From positions 1,984,001 to 2,048,000 of the forward strand of contig NZ_LT629780.1 of NCBI RefSeq assembly GCF_900105885.1: DNA of 64,000 nucleotides. The letters are read 5' to 3'. The position numbers and the translations under genes are program-made. The stretch's first letter is position 1. Each line of letters starts with the position of its first letter. The stretch is from Pseudomonas guangdongensis. Its GTDB lineage: Bacteria; Pseudomonadota; Gammaproteobacteria; Pseudomonadales; Pseudomonadaceae. The notes under the pieces are model-generated. The model worked only from the letters and a program-made list of their open reading frames with translations. It ran no database searches and was not told the origin of the DNA. Shown here piece after piece: positions 30,426 through 39,900 of this stretch.

Positions 30426-30587
30426 TGCTCCGGACAAGCTCTTTTGGCAACTTGTGATAAATATTTCCAAGTATCGGCATGTTACTCCGGGGTGCCGCGG
30501 CGGATTCGCCGCGCCCGCAAGGTGTATGCAGTCTGGCGTCGCTGTGGATAGAATCGGCGCCTTCTGATGTTTGCGGAGTCAAACCCC

Positions 30588-31439
30588 ATGCGCACCTTCC
30601 GCCTGGTCATCGCCTGCCCCGACCGCGTGGGCATCGTGGCCAAGGTCAGCAACCTGCTGGCGACCTACAACGGCTGGATCACCGAGGCGAGCCACCATTC
30701 GGACCTGGACAACGGCTGGTTCTTCATGCGCCACGAGATCCGCGCCGACTCGCTGCCGTTCGATCTCGACGGTTTCCGCCACGCCTTCGCGCCGATCGCC
30801 CGCGAGTTCGGCATGCGCTGGGAAGTCTACGATTCGGCGGTGAAGAAGCGCGTGGTGCTGATGGCCAGCCGCGAGTCGCACTGCCTGGCCGACCTGTTGC
30901 ACCGCTGGCACAGCGGCGAGCTGGAGTGCGAGATTCCCTGCGTGATTTCCAACCACGACGACCTGCGCAGCATGGTCGAGTGGCACGGCATTCCCTACGT
31001 GCATGTGCCGGTCGATCCCAAGGACAAGGCGCCGGCCTTCGCCGAGGTCAACCGCCTGATCGCCGAGCACCGCGCCGACTGCGTGGTGCTGGCGCGCTAC
31101 ATGCAGATCCTGCCGCCGGAGCTGTGCCAGGAGTACGCCGGCCGGGTGATCAACATCCACCACAGCTTCCTGCCCTCGTTCGTCGGCGCCAAGCCCTACC
31201 ACCAGGCGGCCAAGCGCGGCGTCAAGCTGATCGGCGCCACCTGCCACTACGTCACCGAGGAGCTGGACGCCGGCCCGATCATCGAGCAGGATGTGGCCCG
31301 CGTCACCCACCGCGAAGGTGCCGAGGACATGGTGCGCATCGGCAAGGATGTCGAGCGGAGGGTGCTGGCCCGTGGTCTACGCTATCACTTGGAAGATCGG
31401 GTGCTGGTCCACGACAACAAGACGGTGGTGTTCGACTGA
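30588..31439 (+). CDS. purU: formyltetrahydrofolate deformylase PurU
   Basis: Hydrolyses 10-formyl-tetrahydrofolate to formate and tetrahydrofolate, balancing one-carbon pools. The 283-residue protein has an N-terminal ACT domain (RLVIACPDRVGIVAKVSNLL) and a C-terminal formyltransferase-like domain with VLARYMQILPPELC, the catalytic VINIHHSFLPSFVGAKPYHQ and CHYVTEELDAGPIIEQD. An upstream in-frame ATG at 30567 exists, but GGAG at 30574-30577 is well placed for the ATG at 30588, and MRTFRLVIACPDR fits the family start. PurU paralogues are common in Pseudomonas. Confidence 0.95.
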   Translation: MRTFRLVIACPDRVGIVAKVSNLLATYNGWITEASHHSDLDNGWFFMRHEIRADSLPFDLDGFRHAFAPIAREFGMRWEVYDSAVKKRVVLMASRESHCLADLLHRWHSGELECEIPCVISNHDDLRSMVEWHGIPYVHVPVDPKDKAPAFAEVNRLIAEHRADCVVLARYMQILPPELCQEYAGRVINIHHSFLPSFVGAKPYHQAAKRGVKLIGATCHYVTEELDAGPIIEQDVARVTHREGAEDMVRIGKDVERRVLARGLRYHLEDRVLVHDNKTVVFD

Positions 31440-31488
31440 CGCACCGCCCGCGCACCCGGCCCGCGTCGACGACAGAGGAGGGGTGCGC

Positions 31489-31908
31489 ATGCTCAAGTCG
31501 ATCAAGGTACAGGCCTACATGACCCGGCGGCTGGTGACCTTCCGCCCGGAAATGGACCTGTTCACCGCCATCAACCGTCTGCTCGAACACGGCATTGCCA
31601 GTGCCCCGGTGATCGACTCCGAGGGCTATCTGATCGGCATGCTGTCGGAGAGCGACTGCCTGCGGGCGATCCTGTCCGGCGCCTATTTCGAGGACGCCCA
31701 CGGCACGGTCGGCAACTACATGACCAGTGCCGTCGACACCATCGCCGGCGAAGCCGACATCATCGAGGCGGCGGAAACCTTCCTGCGCGGCCAGCGTCGC
31801 CGCCTGCCGGTGCTGGAGAGCGGCCGGCTGGTGGGCATGATCGCCCGCAGCGACGTGCTGCGCGCGGTCAAGGAGTTCGCCCAGCACGACGAAGGCCGGC
31901 GCAACTGA
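31489..31908 (+). CDS. CBS domain pair protein
   Basis: A 139-residue cytoplasmic protein made of two CBS motifs and little else. The first is VQAYMTRRLVTFRPEMDLFTA to VIDSEGYLIGMLSESDCLRA; the second is VGNYMTSAVDTIAGEADIIEA to VLESGRLVGMIARSDVLRA. Stand-alone CBS pairs sense adenosine nucleotides or similar ligands and usually regulate a partner, which I cannot identify here. An AGAGGAGGGG Shine-Dalgarno region lies just upstream. It follows purU after 49 bases and may be in the same transcript. Confidence 0.9.
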   Translation: MLKSIKVQAYMTRRLVTFRPEMDLFTAINRLLEHGIASAPVIDSEGYLIGMLSESDCLRAILSGAYFEDAHGTVGNYMTSAVDTIAGEADIIEAAETFLRGQRRRLPVLESGRLVGMIARSDVLRAVKEFAQHDEGRRN

Positions 31909-31941
31909 GCGTCCCGATGGCGGCCGCCGCGCTGCCTTTTT

Positions 31942-31959
31942 GACGGGCGCTAGCCCGTC
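31942..31959 (+). other. short inverted repeat (possible attenuator)
   Basis: A 7-bp stem GACGGGC/GCCCGTC with loop GCTA, lying between the CBS gene and the HerA-like gene, with a CGTTTTC stretch after it. It could be a weak terminator or a REP-type fragment. Confidence 0.35.
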
Positions 31960-31981
31960 CCAGCGTTTTCGGGGAGGCGCC

Positions 31982-33454
31982 ATGCCCGTATCCGTACCCG
32001 CGCAACTGTTGCTCGGCGCCGATCCCGCCGGGCAGCCCGTCGGCCAGCGCTTGCGCCTGGCCAACCGTCACGGACTGATCGCCGGCGCCACCGGCACCGG
32101 CAAGACCGTCACCCTGCAGCGGCTGATCGAACAGTTCAGTGCGGCGGGCGTTGCGGTGTTCGCCGCCGACATCAAGGGCGACCTGTGCGGCCTCGGCGCG
32201 CCCGCCACGCCGAGCGGCAAGGTTGCCGAGCGCATCGCCGCCATGCCCTGGCTCGACTATCGCCCGCAGGCCTGGCCGCTGGTGCTCTGGGATGTGGCCG
32301 GGCAGAGCGGCCATCCGCTGCGCACCACCCTCAGCGAAATGGGCCCGTTGCTGCTCGGCGCGCTGCTGGTGCTGACCGACAGCCAGCAGGCGGCGCTGCA
32401 TGCCGCCTTCCGGGTTGCCGACCGCGAGGGTCTGCTGCTGCTCGATCTCAAGGACCTCAAGGCGCTGCTCAACCACCTGCAGGCTCATCCCGAACTGCTC
32501 GGCGAAGAGCGCGCGCTGTTCACCGCGGCTTCCGCCCAGGCGCTGCAGCGCAAGCTGGCCGGCCTGGAGCAGCAGGGCGCCGAGGCGCTGTTCGGCGAGC
32601 CGGCACTGCAACTGGAAGACCTGCTGCGCCCGGCGGCGGACGGTCGGGGCGTCGTCCACCTGCTCGACGCCAGCCGGCTGGTCCACGCCGCGCCCAAGGT
32701 CTACGCCACCTTCCTGCTCTGGCTGCTGGCCGAGCTGTTCGAGCAACTGCCCGAGCGCGGCGATGCCGACAAGCCGCTGCTGGCGCTGTTCTTCGACGAG
32801 GCGCACCTGTTGTTCGCCGACACCCCCAAGGCGCTGCAGGAGCGCCTGGAGCAGGTGGTGCGGCTGATCCGCTCCAAGGGCGTCGGCGTCTACTTCGTCA
32901 CCCAGTCGCCGGGCGACCTGCCCGATGCGGTACTGGCCCAGCTCGGCCTGCGCATCCAGCACGGTCTGCGTGCCTACACCGTGCGCGAGCAGAAGGCGCT
33001 GCGCGCGGTCGCCGACGGTTTCCGCGCCAATCCGGCCTTCGACAGCCTGGGTGTGCTCACCGAACTGGGCATCGGCGAAGCGCTGGTAGGCACCCTGGAG
33101 GACAAGGGCACACCGGCGCCAGTACAGCGGGTGAGCATCGCACCGCCACAGTCGCGCATCGGCCCGCTGGATGCGGCCGAGCGCGCGGCGCTGATCCGCC
33201 AGTCGCCGCTGGCCGGACGCTACGAGCGGGCGGTGGATCGCGAGTCGGCCTACGAGCTGCTTGGCGCCCGCGCGGCGCAGGCCGAGGCCGCCTCGGCTCC
33301 GGCCCAGTCTCCGGCGACGGGTGCGGTGGGCGAGCTGCTGGGTGGTGCGCTGGGTCAGGCGATGAAGAGCGCCGTGCGCCAGGCGGCCAGTCAGGTCGGG
33401 CGCGAACTGGTGCGTGGCCTGCTGGGCTCGCTGCTGGGCGGCCGCAAGCGCTGA
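31982..33454 (+). CDS. HerA-like helicase/ATPase (DUF853, YjgR-like)
   Basis: A 490-residue P-loop ATPase of the HerA/DUF853 group. Walker A is GATGTGKTVTL at about residue 35-45, Walker B is LLALFFDEAHLLFAD at about 262-276, and VYFVTQSPGDLPDAVLAQLG follows as a sensor-like block. The C-terminus after residue 430 is low in complexity, with an Ala/Ser/Pro-rich linker and a glycine-rich end (GELLGGALGQAM, RGLLGSLLGG). E. coli YjgR is poorly characterised; DNA translocation or repair is the family guess. The ATG at 31982 has GGGGAGG upstream. Confidence 0.85.
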   Translation: MPVSVPAQLLLGADPAGQPVGQRLRLANRHGLIAGATGTGKTVTLQRLIEQFSAAGVAVFAADIKGDLCGLGAPATPSGKVAERIAAMPWLDYRPQAWPLVLWDVAGQSGHPLRTTLSEMGPLLLGALLVLTDSQQAALHAAFRVADREGLLLLDLKDLKALLNHLQAHPELLGEERALFTAASAQALQRKLAGLEQQGAEALFGEPALQLEDLLRPAADGRGVVHLLDASRLVHAAPKVYATFLLWLLAELFEQLPERGDADKPLLALFFDEAHLLFADTPKALQERLEQVVRLIRSKGVGVYFVTQSPGDLPDAVLAQLGLRIQHGLRAYTVREQKALRAVADGFRANPAFDSLGVLTELGIGEALVGTLEDKGTPAPVQRVSIAPPQSRIGPLDAAERAALIRQSPLAGRYERAVDRESAYELLGARAAQAEAASAPAQSPATGAVGELLGGALGQAMKSAVRQAASQVGRELVRGLLGSLLGGRKR

Positions 33455-33554
33455 GGACTGCGACACGATGCGGAGCACCAGGCTGTCAACCCGGTGCTGT
33501 CTATGCCGGGGACGCGAACAACGCCCCGCCGATGGCCATCCGGTGAAATCGGGC

Positions 33555-33583
33555 TTCACCTGGGCTGCATCTTCTGGTAAAAA
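33555..33583 (+). promoter_or_regulatory. predicted promoter of tRNA-Gly
   Basis: TTCACC (-35) and TAAAAA (-10) are 17 bases apart, and a GC-rich discriminator (GTCGCCC) follows directly, as is usual for stringently controlled stable-RNA promoters. The mature tRNA begins 12 bases after the -10 element. Confidence 0.55.
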
Positions 33584-33595
33584 GTCGCCCTGCAA

Positions 33596-33670
33596 GCGGG
33601 TGTCGTATAATGGCCATTACCTGGGCTTCCCAAGCCCATGACGTGGGTTCGATTCCCATCACCCGCTCCA
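33596..33670 (+). tRNA. tRNA-Gly (anticodon CCC)
   Basis: A complete 75-base cloverleaf including the encoded CCA. The acceptor stem GCGGGTG (33596-33602) pairs with CACCCGC (33660-33666). The anticodon stem TGGGC/GCCCA encloses the loop TTCCCAA with anticodon CCC at 33629-33631. The T arm GTGGG-TTCGATT-CCCAT is intact. It reads GGG codons. tRNA genes are frequent integration sites, but no attachment-site repeat or integrase follows it here. Confidence 0.95.
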
Positions 33671-34100
33671 GCTTTCTCCGCGCCGTCCGGCGCACCCGGC
33701 AGATACAGCCGTCTGCCTCTTTCTCCCCTTCAGGATCGGCCCTCCGAGCGAAGACTTCGCCGCGAAGGCCCTCGTTGCCCGATCCTGCGTCGCTACAGCG
33801 CCATCGTTCCTCGACAGCCAGCAGCCCATTCGGCAACGCGGTCGCGAGGCCGGTCCTGCGCGCCAGACGCTCGGGGCGACTAGACTGCACGACAGGAGGG
33901 GAGGAAAAAGCGCGGGCTCTGCGCCGGGCCTGTGCGAGGCGCGAGGACGACAATGCCGGGCATGTCTTCCAATCGTCACGGGTTTGGCGCTAAGTGGTTA
34001 CCAGGTCGTCCGCGTTGATCGAGCAGCCAGGGCGGCCCTTGTTGGCGGAGCGCCTGCGGGCATTCCGTCGCCTGACCCACAGGATTCGAGGTAAGCGAAC
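33671..34100. other. gene-free stretch after tRNA-Gly
   Basis: I find no supportable gene in these 430 bases. It holds a weak hairpin after the tRNA (GGCAGA 33698-33703 with TCTGCC 33712-33717, followed by CTCTTTCTCC), a larger inverted repeat AGGATCGG (33732-33739) / CCGATCCT (33779-33786) with GCGAAGACTTCGC in its middle, and a purine-rich GACAGGAGGGGAGGAAAAA near 33891-33909 that resembles a ribosome-binding site but precedes no coding frame I trust. The phoH-like gene has its own GAGGTAAG Shine-Dalgarno at the far end. Confidence 0.5.
33698..33717 (+). terminator. possible terminator of the tRNA-Gly transcript
   Basis: A 6-bp stem GGCAGA/TCTGCC with an 8-base loop, followed by CTCTTTCTCCCCTT. 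The stem is short and the T-run imperfect. Confidence 0.4.
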
Positions 34101-35489
34101 ATGGACAAGAGCGGGCATGACGTCGCGCAGACCAAGCTGTACGTACTCGATACCAATGTCCTGATCCACGATCCGAACGCCTTGCTGAACTTCCAGGAAC
34201 ACATGGTGGCGATTCCGATGACCGTGCTGGAGGAGCTGGATCACCTCAAGACCGGCAAGCACAGCGTCGCCGCCGAATGCCGCCAGGCCATCCGCCTGAT
34301 CGATCAGCTGCTCGGCGCCGCCACCCCCGAGCAGGTCGAGCGCGGGGTGCCGATCCAGCGCGGCAAGGGCGGGCCGCGCGGCAGCCTGTCGATCCTCATG
34401 AGCCGCTTGGACATGGTGCCCAGCGGCCTGCCGGAGCACCTCAACGACAACAAGATCATCAACCAACTGGTGGAGTTGCAGGGCCGGCGCCCCGAACTGC
34501 TGGTGGTGCTGGTCAGCAAGGACATCAACATGCGCCTGAAGGCGCGGGCCTGCGGGGTGGCCGCCGAGGACTACCACACCGACCAGCTGGTCGACGACGT
34601 GGCGCTGCTGCCGCGCGGCTATCACCACTTCCCCGGTTCTTTCTGGAACAAGGTCGGCAAGGTGGAGACCCGTCAGGAGATCGGTCGTACCCTGCACCGC
34701 GTGCTGCTCGGCGAGGGCATGCCGCAGGTGCACGTCAACGAGTTCATCGTCGACGAGCAGGGCTTCGTCGGCTGGGTCAAGCAGGTGGACAAGCGCCACA
34801 TGCTGCTGCTCGACCTGCATCAGGAACCGCTACTGCACCAGGAGGCCTGGGGGCTGCGCCCGCGCGACATCTACCAGGCGCTGGCACTCTATGCGTTGCT
34901 CGACCCGGACATCCACCTGGTCAACCTGACCGGCGCGGCCGGTTCGGGCAAGACCATCCTCGCCCTGGCCGCGGCCATCGAGCAGACGGTGGTCAGCAAG
35001 CGCTACCGGCGCATCATCGCCACCCGCAGCGTGCAGGGGCTGGACGAGGACATCGGCTTTCTGCCCGGCACCGAGGCGGAGAAGATGGAGCCCTGGCTGG
35101 GCGCCATCACCGACAACCTGGAAGCGCTGCACATGGACGACGAGAACACCCACGGCAGCGTCGACTACATCCTGCAGAAAGTGCCGCTGCAGTTCAAATC
35201 CCTCAACTACATCCGCGGGCGCAGCTTCCAGCAGAGCCTGATCCTCATCGACGAGTGCCAGAACCTCACTCCGCACCAGATGAAGACCATCATCACCCGC
35301 GCCGGCAACGGCTCGAAGGTGGTCTGTCTGGGCAACCTGGCGCAGATCGACACGCCCTACCTGTCGGCGCCCAGCTCGGGTCTGACCTACCTGACCGAGC
35401 GCTTCAAGGACTTCCCGCAGGGCGTGCACATCACCCTGCAGGGCGTGCCGCGCTCGGTGCTGGCCGAGTACGCGGAGGCGCACCTGTAA
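34101..35489 (+). CDS. PhoH family protein with PIN domain (YlaK-like)
   Basis: A 462-residue two-domain protein. The N-terminal PIN nuclease domain starts with LYVLDTNVLIHDP (first acidic residue) and continues with MTVLEELDHLKTG. The C-terminal PhoH ATPase has Walker A GAAGSGKTILALAAA at about 278-292 and Walker B SLILIDECQNLTPHQMKTI at about 382. PhoH2-type PIN-PhoH fusions have been shown to act as RNA helicase-ribonucleases in mycobacteria; the role here is not shown. The ATG at 34101 follows GAGGTAAG. It has no Pho-box that I can see. Confidence 0.9.
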   Translation: MDKSGHDVAQTKLYVLDTNVLIHDPNALLNFQEHMVAIPMTVLEELDHLKTGKHSVAAECRQAIRLIDQLLGAATPEQVERGVPIQRGKGGPRGSLSILMSRLDMVPSGLPEHLNDNKIINQLVELQGRRPELLVVLVSKDINMRLKARACGVAAEDYHTDQLVDDVALLPRGYHHFPGSFWNKVGKVETRQEIGRTLHRVLLGEGMPQVHVNEFIVDEQGFVGWVKQVDKRHMLLLDLHQEPLLHQEAWGLRPRDIYQALALYALLDPDIHLVNLTGAAGSGKTILALAAAIEQTVVSKRYRRIIATRSVQGLDEDIGFLPGTEAEKMEPWLGAITDNLEALHMDDENTHGSVDYILQKVPLQFKSLNYIRGRSFQQSLILIDECQNLTPHQMKTIITRAGNGSKVVCLGNLAQIDTPYLSAPSSGLTYLTERFKDFPQGVHITLQGVPRSVLAEYAEAHL

Positions 35490-35502
35490 GGGGCCGCAGG
35501 CA

Positions 35503-35537
35503 CTCCCGCAGCGCGCGTGAGTCGGGTGCTGCGGGAG
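35503..35537. terminator. hairpin between converging phoH-like gene and nadC
   Basis: A 10-bp stem CTCCCGCAGC (35503-35512) with GCTGCGGGAG (35528-35537) and a 15-base loop. No T-run follows, so termination is only likely. Confidence 0.5.
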
Positions 35538-35556
35538 CCCTGCCGGCCTGCTGCGC

Positions 35557-36603
<1,047 letters not shown>

Positions 36604-36615
36604 TCAGGAGTTGCG

Positions 36616-37176
36616 ATGCAGATCGATCCCTCGACGGGCTGGTGCGCGGAAGCGCGCCGGCGCCCCTCGCCCAATTGCAATGCGCGGCCGGAAGGCGAGG
36701 TGTCGCTGCTGGTCATCCACAACATCAGCCTGCCGCCGGGGCAGTTCGGCACCGGCGAGGTGGAAAATCTGTTTCTCAACCGCCTCGATCCCCAGGCCCA
36801 CCCGTACTTCGCCGGCATCGCCGGGCTGCGGGTGTCCGCGCACTTCCTGATCGAGCGCGACGGCCGGCTGACCCAGTTCGTGCCCTGTGGCGCGCGCGCC
36901 TGGCATGCCGGCGTGTCGTGCTTCGAGGGGCGCGAGCAGTGCAACGATTTCTCCCTCGGCATCGAGCTGGAGGGCACCGACGAGCTGCCCTACAGCGAGG
37001 CCCAGTACTGCGTGCTGGTGGCCCTGACCCGTGCGCTGCTGCGCGCCTATCCGGGGCTCGCGGCCGAGCGCATCTGCGGGCACAGCGACATCGCCCCCGG
37101 GCGCAAGAGCGATCCGGGGCCGGCCTTCGACTGGGCGCGCTATCGCCGGGCGCTGGCGGCGGAGGTGGTGCGATGA
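36616..37176 (+). CDS. ampD: 1,6-anhydro-N-acetylmuramyl-L-alanine amidase AmpD
   Basis: Cytoplasmic zinc amidase of peptidoglycan recycling; by removing anhydromuropeptides it keeps AmpR from inducing the AmpC beta-lactamase. The 186-residue protein has LLVIHNISLPPGQFG (first zinc His), SAHFLIERDGRLTQFVPC (catalytic region) and ICGHSDIAPGRKSDPGPAFDW with the remaining zinc ligands. The ribosome-binding site CAGGAG is nine bases before the ATG. It overlaps ampE by 4 bases. No signal peptide is present, which distinguishes it from the periplasmic AmpDh proteins. Confidence 0.96.
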   Translation: MQIDPSTGWCAEARRRPSPNCNARPEGEVSLLVIHNISLPPGQFGTGEVENLFLNRLDPQAHPYFAGIAGLRVSAHFLIERDGRLTQFVPCGARAWHAGVSCFEGREQCNDFSLGIELEGTDELPYSEAQYCVLVALTRALLRAYPGLAAERICGHSDIAPGRKSDPGPAFDWARYRRALAAEVVR

Positions 37177-38012
37177 GTTTTCTGGTGATGCTGGTGGTCG
37201 TGCTGCTGGAGCGCTTCGGCCGCTGGCGCCTCGCCGTGCAGCGCGATGCCCTGGCGCTGCGCCTGCTCGACTGGCTCGGCGCGCGGCCCGGCGTCGCGGG
37301 GCGCGCGGGTCTGCAGCTGGCGCTGTGGTTGCTGCTGACGCTGCTGCCGGTAGCCGGGCTGCTGCTGGCGCTGGCGCCGCTGGCCTACGGCTGGCTGCTG
37401 CTGCCGCTGCATGTGCTGGCGTTACTGTGGAGCTTCGGGCGTGGCGACCTGCCCCGGGCGCTGGCGCCATTTCGCGCCAGCTGGCTGCGCGGCGATGCCG
37501 AAGCGGCCTGCCTGGACGCCGAGCGCGACCTGGGCGTGCAGGCCGAGGACGGCGGCAGCCTGCTCCGTCAGGTGCAGGGCTACCTGATCTGGCAGGCCTA
37601 CCAGGGTTTCTTCGCCGTGGTGTTCTGGTACGTGCTGCTCGGCCCGCTGCCGGCGCTGGCCTACCGTCTGCTGGCGCTGGCCGGCGAGCGGGGCGGCGGC
37701 GACCCGCTGCAGCGCCGCGCCGTGCAGCTGCGCCATCTGCTCGACTGGCTGCCGGCCCGCGCGCTGGTGCTGACCCTGGCGCTGGCCGGCAACTTCGTCA
37801 CTGTCGGCCGCGTGCTGTGGCCGCGGCTGCTGGATACCCAGACCGAGGCCAGCCGTCTGGTGGTGGAGGGCGGCCGGGCGGCGGCCGAGCTGGGCGCGCA
37901 GCCGGTCGCCGGCCGCGATGGGCTGGCCAGCCTGGATGCCTTGCAGAGCCTGCTGCTGCGCGCCGGGCTGGTCTGGTTCAGCGCCTGGGCGCTGTGGGTG
38001 CTGCTGGGCTAG
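37173..38012 (+). CDS. ampE: AmpE membrane protein
   Basis: Inner-membrane protein encoded with ampD. The 279-residue product has membrane segments near residues 2-13, 49-67 and 69-90 (LALWLLLTLLPVAGLLLALAPL), another near 145-165 (FFAVVFWYVLLGPLPALAYRL) and one at the C-terminus (GLVWFSAWALWVLLG). It keeps the AmpE features SFGRGDLPRAL and QGYLIWQAYQGFFAV. Its biochemical role is unknown; a signalling or nucleotide-binding function in beta-lactamase regulation has been suggested. Its TAG stop shares bases with the TAG stop of the opposite ROK kinase gene. Confidence 0.9.
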   Translation: MSFLVMLVVVLLERFGRWRLAVQRDALALRLLDWLGARPGVAGRAGLQLALWLLLTLLPVAGLLLALAPLAYGWLLLPLHVLALLWSFGRGDLPRALAPFRASWLRGDAEAACLDAERDLGVQAEDGGSLLRQVQGYLIWQAYQGFFAVVFWYVLLGPLPALAYRLLALAGERGGGDPLQRRAVQLRHLLDWLPARALVLTLALAGNFVTVGRVLWPRLLDTQTEASRLVVEGGRAAAELGAQPVAGRDGLASLDALQSLLLRAGLVWFSAWALWVLLG

Positions 38013-38905
38013 TCGGGCTGCTCCGGCCAGAGCCAGGCCGCGCCGCGCACCCCGCTGGAGTCGCCGTGGCGGGCTGGCAGCAGCCGTGTGGCGAGCACGT
38101 CGGAGAACACGTGGCGGGCCAGCAGCGGCGGCAGTTCGCGGTACAGCGCGGTCATCTGCGACAGCCCGCCGCCGAGGACGACCACCTCCGGGTCGAGGAT
38201 GTTGATCACGCTGGCCAGCGCTCGGGCCAGCTGCTCGCAATAGCGCGCGAAGGCCGCCTGCGCCGCCGGCTCGCCGGATTCGGCGGCGCGGTAGAGAGCA
38301 CCGGCGTCCCGCTCCGGGTCGCTGCGCGCCGCCCAGCCGGGGCCGCTGAGAAAGGTTTCGATGCAGTCGTCGCGCCCGCAGTAGCAGCGCCGCACCGCGC
38401 CGTCGGCGGCGCTGCGGCCGGGCAGCGGGTTGTGGCCCCATTCGCCGGCGATGGCGTTAGGGCCGCCGAGCAAACGGCCGTCGACGACGATGCCGGCGCC
38501 GACCCCGGTGCCGAGGATCGCCCCGAACACGCTGCGCGCGCCAGCCCCAGCACCGTCGCTGGCCTCGGAGAGGGCGAAGCAGTCGGCATCGTTGGCCAGG
38601 CGCAGCGGACGCTCCAGCAGGCGTTCGAGGTCGCCCTGCAGGTCCCGGTCGATCAGGCACACCGAGTTGGCGTTGCGGATACGCCCGTGCAGCGGCGAGC
38701 GGCTGCCGGGAATCCCCACGCCGACGCTGCCCGCGCGGCCCAGGGTGCGCTCGGCCTGAACGACCAGTGCGGCGATGGCGGCGAGGGTGGCCGGGTAGTC
38801 GCCCTGGGGGGTGGGTACGCGCCGGCGCAGCACCTCGCGCGCGCCGTCGAGGGCGATGATCTCGATCTTGGTGCCGCCGAGGTCGATGCCGAAGCGCAGG
38901 GACAT
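38009..38905 (-). CDS. ROK family sugar kinase (fructokinase-like)
   Basis: A 298-residue cytoplasmic kinase that should phosphorylate a hexose or amino sugar with ATP. The ROK features are FGIDLGGTKIEIIAL (phosphate loop), VGIPGSRSP, RLANDADCFALSE with the catalytic Asp, GTGVGAGIVVDGRLL, and the zinc motif CYCGRDDCIETFLSGPG preceded by GEWGHNPLPG. The pattern fits Mak-type fructokinase or N-acetylglucosamine kinase; which one cannot be decided by eye. It converges on ampE with a 4-base overlap of the two stop codons (CTAG). A link with cell-wall sugar recycling is possible but unproven. Confidence 0.88.
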   Translation of the reverse strand: MSLRFGIDLGGTKIEIIALDGAREVLRRRVPTPQGDYPATLAAIAALVVQAERTLGRAGSVGVGIPGSRSPLHGRIRNANSVCLIDRDLQGDLERLLERPLRLANDADCFALSEASDGAGAGARSVFGAILGTGVGAGIVVDGRLLGGPNAIAGEWGHNPLPGRSAADGAVRRCYCGRDDCIETFLSGPGWAARSDPERDAGALYRAAESGEPAAQAAFARYCEQLARALASVINILDPEVVVLGGGLSQMTALYRELPPLLARHVFSDVLATRLLPARHGDSSGVRGAAWLWPEQPD

Positions 38906-38963
38906 GGGGAAGGACTCGTGCCGGAGGAGGGCGGCGATTATGCCAGCCGCCAGTGCCGGAGCG

Positions 38964-39749
38964 TCAGTGCGGCGCGGGCCAGCCGAACAGGGCGCAGGCG
39001 TTGCGGCTGCTGGCGGCAGCCAGCGCCTCGGGCGTCATGCCGCGCAGTTCGGCCAGCACGGCGCAGATCTCGCCCAGGTATTCCGGGCTGTTGCGGCCGT
39101 AGGCGTGCATGCTCGGCGCCATGTCCGGGGCGTCGGTTTCCAGCACGATGGCCTCCTCCGGCAGCTGCGCGACCAGACGGCGCAGGCGTCTGGCCTGCGG
39201 CCAGGTGGCGGCGCCGCCAAGACCCAGGCGGAAGCCGAGCTTCAGGTATTCCCGGGCCTCTTCCAGGCTGCCGGAAAAAGCATGGACGATGCCGCCGCGT
39301 CCGGGCCGGTAGCGCTTGAGGGTGGCGATGCTTACCGCGTGGGCGCGGCGCACGTGCAGCAGCGCCGGCAGCTCGAACTCCACCGCCAGCTGCAGCTGCG
39401 CCTCGAACAGCGCCTGCTGGCGCAGCGGATCGAGCCCTGCGACGAAGCCGTCCAGGCCGAACTCGCCGAGGGCGCAGAGCTTGGGATGCCCGGCGAAACG
39501 GCTCAGCCAGTCGCGCAGTTCGGTCAGGTGCTCGGGGCGATGCTGGTCCAGGTAGACCGGGTGCAGGCCGAAGGCGGCGTACAGACCGTCCTCGGCCATG
39601 ACCAGCTGCCACAGGCGCTGCCAGTTGTCGCGCTGCACGCCGAGCACCACCAGCCTCTCCACCCCCTGCGTCCGGCTGCGCGCCAGCACGGCGTCGCGGT
39701 CGGCGTCGAAGTCGGGGAAGTCCAGATGGGTGTGGGTGTCGATCAGCAT
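38964..39749 (-). CDS. TatD family metal-dependent DNase
   Basis: A 261-residue amidohydrolase-fold protein of the TatD family, thought to act as a DNA 3'-5' exonuclease with roles in oxidative damage repair. It starts LIDTHTHLDFPDFDAD (metal-binding HxH), has LGEFGLDGFVAG (Glu), LPALLHVRRAHAVSI, GGIVHAFSGSLEEAREYLKL (His) and VLETDAPDMAPSMHAYGRNS (Asp). It lies 58 bases upstream of the ROK kinase on the same strand. The exact paralogue (TatD, YcfH or YjjV-like) is undecided. Confidence 0.9.
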   Translation of the reverse strand: MLIDTHTHLDFPDFDADRDAVLARSRTQGVERLVVLGVQRDNWQRLWQLVMAEDGLYAAFGLHPVYLDQHRPEHLTELRDWLSRFAGHPKLCALGEFGLDGFVAGLDPLRQQALFEAQLQLAVEFELPALLHVRRAHAVSIATLKRYRPGRGGIVHAFSGSLEEAREYLKLGFRLGLGGAATWPQARRLRRLVAQLPEEAIVLETDAPDMAPSMHAYGRNSPEYLGEICAVLAELRGMTPEALAAASSRNACALFGWPAPH

Positions 39750-39849
39750 GGGGCGTCTGCCGCTGGGGCCGGGGATGATCCCCAGCCTACTGGCGCCGGC
39801 GCTGGCCGTGAAGCCTGGCGTTCGCAGGCCGAGGCGGTGCCGGCGCGCG

Positions 39850-39886
39850 GCGCACCCTGCGAGCCGGCGGCTCGGGCAGGATGCGC
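39850..39886 (-). terminator. hairpin downstream of scoB
   Basis: A long imperfect stem: GCGCACCCTG (39850-39859) pairs with CAGGATGCGC (39877-39886) with one mismatch, and the inner CGAGCC/GGCTCG closes on a 3-base loop. It lies just after scoB on the minus strand. It shares GCGCACCCT with the repeat at 42219-42273, so it may be a REP remnant as well as a terminator. Confidence 0.45.
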
Positions 39887-39900
39887 CAGGGGCTGCACGC

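Noticed and set aside
30370..30582. 70-codon minus-strand frame upstream of mvaT
   Set aside because: It covers the mvaT promoter region, has no ribosome-binding site of note and no recognisable product.
33610..33993. 127-codon plus-strand frame starting inside the tRNA
   Set aside because: It begins inside tRNA-Gly and runs through hairpins; composition is unlike the coding regions around it.
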